From positions 1 through 8,746 of the forward strand of contig JAEZXF010000455.1 of assembly GCA_023419995.1 (NCBI GenBank): a stretch of DNA of 8,746 nt. Direction: 5' to 3'. Source of the stretch: Pseudomonadota bacterium (lineage in GTDB: Bacteria > Pseudomonadota > Alphaproteobacteria > Rhizobiales > Rhizobiaceae). The position numbers and the translations under genes were made by a program. This document shows positions 5,951 to 8,746 of the stretch, piece after piece (the stretch's first letter is position 1; each line of letters starts with the position of its first letter). The notes beneath the pieces were generated by a model, which saw only the letters and a program-made list of their open reading frames with translations, made no database searches and was not told where the DNA came from.

Positions 5951-7579
5951 TCAGCCGAGTTCCGGGTAGAGCGTCTCGAGGATGGCGCGGCTGTCGTGGC
6001 GGGCGTCGAGCATGCCGTAGCTCGACCGCCACTGGCCCGCGAGGCGCGACTCGACGAAGGCGTCGGCGATCCGCCCTGCCCCGAGCCGGCGCAGCTCGGC
6101 AGCGGCCGCCGAGAGCGCGAGCTGCTCGGTCAGGATGCGCGCCGAGCCCTCGTCGGAGGACGCGACCTGGAGCGCCGCGCGCAGCACGCCCAGCACGCCC
6201 TTTCCGGCAGCCCCGAGATCGCGGCCGATGCCGGCCAGGACTTCCTCGAACAGGCCGGGCGCGCGGCCGAGGACGCGCAGCACGTCGAGCGCCATGACGT
6301 TGCCCGAGCCTTCCCAGATGGCGTTGACCGGGGCCTCGCGATAGTGGCGGGCGAGGTTGCCGTCCTCGATGTAGCCGTTGCCGCCCATGCACTCCATGGC
6401 CTCGTAGACCAGCGGCGGCGTGATCTTGCACACCCAGTACTTGACCACCGGCGTCATGGCGCGGGCGAACGCCGCCTCGGCCGGGTCGGACGCGGCCTCG
6501 TCGAAGGAGCGGGCAAGCCGCATCGACAGCGCGGTCGCCGCTGCGACGTCGAGCGCCATGTCGGCCAGCACGCGCTGCATCAGCGGCTGGTCGGAAAGGA
6601 TCGCGCCGAACACCCTGCGGTGGCGGGTGTGGTGGACGGCCTCGGCAAGCGCGGCGCGCATGATGCCGGCGCTGGCGACCGCGCAGTCGAGGCGCGTCAG
6701 CGTCACCATGTCCATGATGGTGCGGATGCCCTTGCCGGGCTCGCCGACCATCTCGGCCAACGTCCCCTCGAACTCGACCTCGGAGGAGGCGTTCGAGCGG
6801 TTGCCGAGCTTGTCCTTCAGGCGCTGGAAGCGCAGCCCGTTGTGGCCGCCATCCTCGCGGATGCGCGGCACGAGGAAGCAGGAAAGCCCCTCCTCGGCCT
6901 GCGCCAGCATCAGGAAGGCGTCGGACATCGGCGCCGACATGAACCATTTGTGGCCGTCGAGCACGTGGAAGCGGTTGCCGTTGCGGCGCGCCCGCGTGGT
7001 GTTGGCCCGGACGTCGGTGCCGCCCTGCTTCTCGGTCATGCCCATGCCGAGGGTGAGGCCGGACTTCTGCGCCATCGGCTTGTGCGACTGGTCGTACTTG
7101 CGCGACATGATGCCGGGCGCCCATTCGCGGAACAGGCGGGGGCTCGCCATCAGCGCGGCGAGCGAGGCGTTGGTCATGGTGATCGGGCACAGGTGCCCGC
7201 ATTCGAGCTGCGCCGTCATGTAGAAGCGCGCGGCGCGCGCCTGGTGGCGGCGGCCGGCCTCCGCGGGCGTGTTCTCCCATGGCGAGGCATGCAGGCCCAT
7301 CGCCACCGACCGGCGCATCAGGGCGTGATAGGCCGGGTGGAAATCGACCACGTCGATCCTGTGGCCCTGCCGGTCGTGGGTCCGGAGCTTCGGCGTCTCG
7401 GAATTGGCGAGGCGCGCGAGCTCCTGCGCCTCGGAGGAGCGGACATAGCGGCCGACCTGCTCCAGATCGCGGCGCACGGCGTCGGGCCAGCGCTCGGCGA
7501 ACTGCACGAGGAGCGGATCCCCACGCCAGGCGCTCGACCCGGTAAACGGCGGGCTCTGGTTGGTTACCTCGTGTGTCAC
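5951..7579 (-). CDS. AidB-like acyl-CoA dehydrogenase family flavoprotein
   Basis: 542 residues, almost the length of E. coli AidB, and similar to it throughout as I recall that sequence. Shared blocks: ARFYMTAQLECGHLCPITMT (117-136), LGMGMTEKQGGTDV (177-190, FAD-contact region), GHKWFMSAPMSDA (209-221), RLKDKLGNRSNAS (253-265), and REAPVNAIWEGSGNVMALD (414-432), with Glu423 at the position of the catalytic base. AidB proteins bind FAD and DNA and are induced by alkylation stress in E. coli; their real substrate is uncertain, and some relatives are annotated as isovaleryl-CoA dehydrogenases. The start is a GTG at 7579, supported by a strong ribosome site. It is transcribed divergently from pyrB and precedes the small membrane-protein gene. 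No ada or alkB-type gene is nearby. Confidence 0.93.
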   Translation of the reverse strand: MTHEVTNQSPPFTGSSAWRGDPLLVQFAERWPDAVRRDLEQVGRYVRSSEAQELARLANSETPKLRTHDRQGHRIDVVDFHPAYHALMRRSVAMGLHASPWENTPAEAGRRHQARAARFYMTAQLECGHLCPITMTNASLAALMASPRLFREWAPGIMSRKYDQSHKPMAQKSGLTLGMGMTEKQGGTDVRANTTRARRNGNRFHVLDGHKWFMSAPMSDAFLMLAQAEEGLSCFLVPRIREDGGHNGLRFQRLKDKLGNRSNASSEVEFEGTLAEMVGEPGKGIRTIMDMVTLTRLDCAVASAGIMRAALAEAVHHTRHRRVFGAILSDQPLMQRVLADMALDVAAATALSMRLARSFDEAASDPAEAAFARAMTPVVKYWVCKITPPLVYEAMECMGGNGYIEDGNLARHYREAPVNAIWEGSGNVMALDVLRVLGRAPGLFEEVLAGIGRDLGAAGKGVLGVLRAALQVASSDEGSARILTEQLALSAAAAELRRLGAGRIADAFVESRLAGQWRSSYGMLDARHDSRAILETLYPELG

Positions 7580-7586
7580 GGCGGGG

Positions 7587-7593
7587 CCTCCCC
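7587..7593 (-). promoter_or_regulatory. Strong ribosome binding site for the GTG start
   Basis: GGGGAGG on the minus strand lies 7 nt before the GTG at 7579. It decides the start of the AidB-like gene, since no in-frame ATG exists nearby and the N-terminus after it lines up with the family. Confidence 0.7.
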
Positions 7594-7617
7594 AAGGCGG
7601 ACGATTCAGGAGCGTGG

Positions 7618-7650
7618 CGCACTGTTACAGGCAAAACGCGGCACAGTGCG
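7618..7650. repeat. 8-bp dyad between the AidB-like gene and pyrB
   Basis: CGCACTGT (7618-7625) and ACAGTGCG (7643-7650) are perfect reverse complements separated by 17 bp. A tight inner palindrome, CTGT-T-ACAG (7622-7630), overlaps the left arm. The dyad sits about 40-70 bp upstream of the GTG of the AidB-like gene, where an operator would be expected. A 10-bp palindrome, ATGCGCGCAT (7666-7675), lies closer to pyrB. No regulator gene is in the window. Confidence 0.45.
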
Positions 7651-7681
7651 AGGAAATTCCGGTGGATGCGCGCATGCGGCC

Positions 7682-7710
7682 TTGCCCATGGGCCGGGTCA
7701 TGCCTATAGC
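7682..7710 (+). promoter_or_regulatory. Predicted pyrB promoter, start point near the ATG
   Basis: TTGCCC (7682-7687), a 17-bp spacer and TATAGC (7705-7710). The expected transcription start is at about 7717-7719, only 3-5 nt before the pyrB ATG at 7722. No Shine-Dalgarno sequence lies before that ATG, which fits a leaderless or near-leaderless mRNA. Confidence 0.45.
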
Positions 7711-7721
7711 ACGGCTTTACC

Positions 7722-8690
7722 ATGACAGCGCGCGCGCCCTTCCCGCTTTATCCCCACCGACACCTTCTCGGCATCAACGGCCTTTCCCCCCTGGACATCG
7801 AGCTTCTGCTCGACCGCGCCGACGACGCGGTGGCCCTGTCGCGCCAGAAGGAGAAGAAATCCTCCACCTTGCGCGGCCGCACCCAGATCAACCTGTTCTA
7901 CGAAGCCTCGACGCGCACGCAGTCCTCGTTCGAGCTGGCGGGCAAGCGGCTCGGCGCCGACGTGATGAACATGGCGGTCGCCTCGTCCTCGGTGAAGAAG
8001 GGCGAGACGCTGATCGACACCGCCATGACGCTGAACGCGATGCGGCCGGACATCCTCGTCATCCGCCATTCCTCGGCAGGCGCGGCGGCGCTGCTGGCGC
8101 AGAAGGTCGGCTGCTCTGTGGTCAATGCCGGCGACGGCGCGCACGAGCACCCGACCCAGGCGCTGCTCGACGCGCTGACTATCCGCCGCGCGCGCGGCCG
8201 CATCGCCGGCCTCACCGTCGCGATCTGCGGCGACGTCTCGCATTCGCGCGTCGCACGCTCCAACATCATCCTGCTCAACGCGCTCGGCGCGCGGGTGCGC
8301 GTGGTCGCGCCCTCGACGCTGCTGCCGTCGGGCATCACCCAGATGGGCGTCGAGGTGTTCAACGTCATGAAGGACGGGCTCGCGGGCGCCGACGTCGTCA
8401 TGATGCTGCGCCTGCAGCGCGAGCGCATGGCCGGCGCCTACGTGCCCTCGGTGCGCGAGTACTTCCGCTACTGGGGCCTCGACGCCGAGAAGCTCAAGGC
8501 CGCCAAGGAGGACGCACTGGTCATGCATCCCGGCCCGATGAACCGCGGCGTCGAGATCGCCTCGGCCATCGCCGACGGGCCGCAGAGCGTGATCCAGGAG
8601 CAGGTCGAGATGGGCGTCGCCGTCCGCATGGCGGTGATGGAAGCGCTGCTCGACCCGCGCCGCAACGCGGACGAGGGAGGCGCGGCATGA
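7722..8690 (+). CDS. pyrB: Aspartate carbamoyltransferase catalytic subunit
   Basis: 322 residues, complete. It joins carbamoyl phosphate and aspartate to give carbamoyl aspartate, the committed step of pyrimidine synthesis. Carbamoyl-phosphate-binding motifs are intact: [13 protein letters not shown] (59-71, STRT at 63-66), KKGET (92-96), HPTQ (143-146), and [10 protein letters not shown] (269-278); RLQRERM (230-236) contributes to the aspartate site. Start ATG 7722 matches the family N-terminus ([16 protein letters not shown]), yet has no ribosome site. No pyrI regulatory subunit is seen. In relatives pyrC usually follows directly. Here the stop codon TGA overlaps an ATG (8687-8689), but the frame from that ATG soon enters a repeat, so it does not look like a pyrC start. 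Confidence 0.97.
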   Translation: MTARAPFPLYPHRHLLGINGLSPLDIELLLDRADDAVALSRQKEKKSSTLRGRTQINLFYEASTRTQSSFELAGKRLGADVMNMAVASSSVKKGETLIDTAMTLNAMRPDILVIRHSSAGAAALLAQKVGCSVVNAGDGAHEHPTQALLDALTIRRARGRIAGLTVAICGDVSHSRVARSNIILLNALGARVRVVAPSTLLPSGITQMGVEVFNVMKDGLAGADVVMMLRLQRERMAGAYVPSVREYFRYWGLDAEKLKAAKEDALVMHPGPMNRGVEIASAIADGPQSVIQEQVEMGVAVRMAVMEALLDPRRNADEGGAA

Positions 8691-8713
8691 GGATATTCCT
8701 TTCTAGCTTGCGC

Positions 8714-8746
8714 TGCCCCTCATCCGCCCTTCGGGCACCTTCTCCC
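8714..8746. repeat. RIME-like rhizobial intergenic repeat (left end, cut by window)
   Basis: Just 24 nt after the pyrB stop begins TGCCCCTCATCCGCCC, followed by TTCGGGCACCTTCTCCC at the window edge. I recognise this as the left half of the very common rhizobial palindromic repeat (RIME type), in which CCCCTCATCC and CACCTTCTCCCC flank a small stem-loop. The stem is visible here as GCCC (8726-8729) and GGGC (8733-8736). The right half lies beyond the window. Identification is from memory of the pattern, not a search. Confidence 0.7.

Noticed and set aside
5871..7634. 587-codon minus-strand frame longer than the AidB-like frame
   Set aside because: The overlapping 542-codon frame matches AidB throughout. 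The longer one is Arg/Pro/Gly-rich with no motif.
7704..8528. 274-codon frame antisense to pyrB
   Set aside because: His/Arg/Val-rich shadow of a certain housekeeping gene.
8687..8746. pyrC starting at the ATG that overlaps the pyrB stop
   Set aside because: The translated frame does not look like the start of a dihydroorotase and runs through the RIME-like repeat; the true pyrC, if present, probably starts beyond the window.

Overview
The window looks like ordinary chromosomal DNA from an alphaproteobacterium of the Rhizobiales (Hyphomicrobiales), most likely near Mesorhizobium/Phyllobacteriaceae. The support is very high GC, strong GC bias at third codon positions, gatC/gatA and ruvX/pyrB in one neighbourhood, a small membrane protein of a type I associate with Rhizobiales, and a rhizobial-type intergenic repeat starting at the right edge. 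The genus-level guess is from memory of gene content, not from a search.

Layout. Positions 1-299 hold no gene I can support, only two small stem-loops. A minus-strand cluster then runs from about 4901 down to 300. It starts with a UPF0173 metallo-hydrolase (own promoter at 4938-4965), followed by gatC, a GNAT acetyltransferase and gatA, tightly packed and probably translationally coupled (promoter at 4119-4147). A 12-bp bulged hairpin at 1749-1785 separates these from a two-gene unit, an unknown two-TM membrane protein and a YdcF-type DUF218 protein. ruvX is on the plus strand, divergent from the UPF0173 gene. A minus-strand pair follows: an AidB-like acyl-CoA dehydrogenase (GTG start) and a small membrane protein whose 3' end overlaps ruvX by 41 bp. 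Last comes pyrB on the plus strand, apparently transcribed from almost its own start codon. A RIME-like repeat then begins and runs off the window.

How the genes work together. GatC and GatA are two of the three subunits of the Glu/Asp-tRNA amidotransferase; gatB is not here. RuvX (pre-16S rRNA processing) and PyrB (pyrimidine synthesis) are housekeeping. YdcF-type proteins are thought to act at the envelope. The AidB-like protein belongs to a flavoprotein family linked to alkylation stress.

I found no defence system, phage, CRISPR array, insertion sequence, tRNA or rRNA. The most notable points are small: the acetyltransferase embedded between gatC and gatA, the likely leaderless pyrB, the repeat at the pyrB 3' end, and several dyads in otherwise short intergenic gaps.
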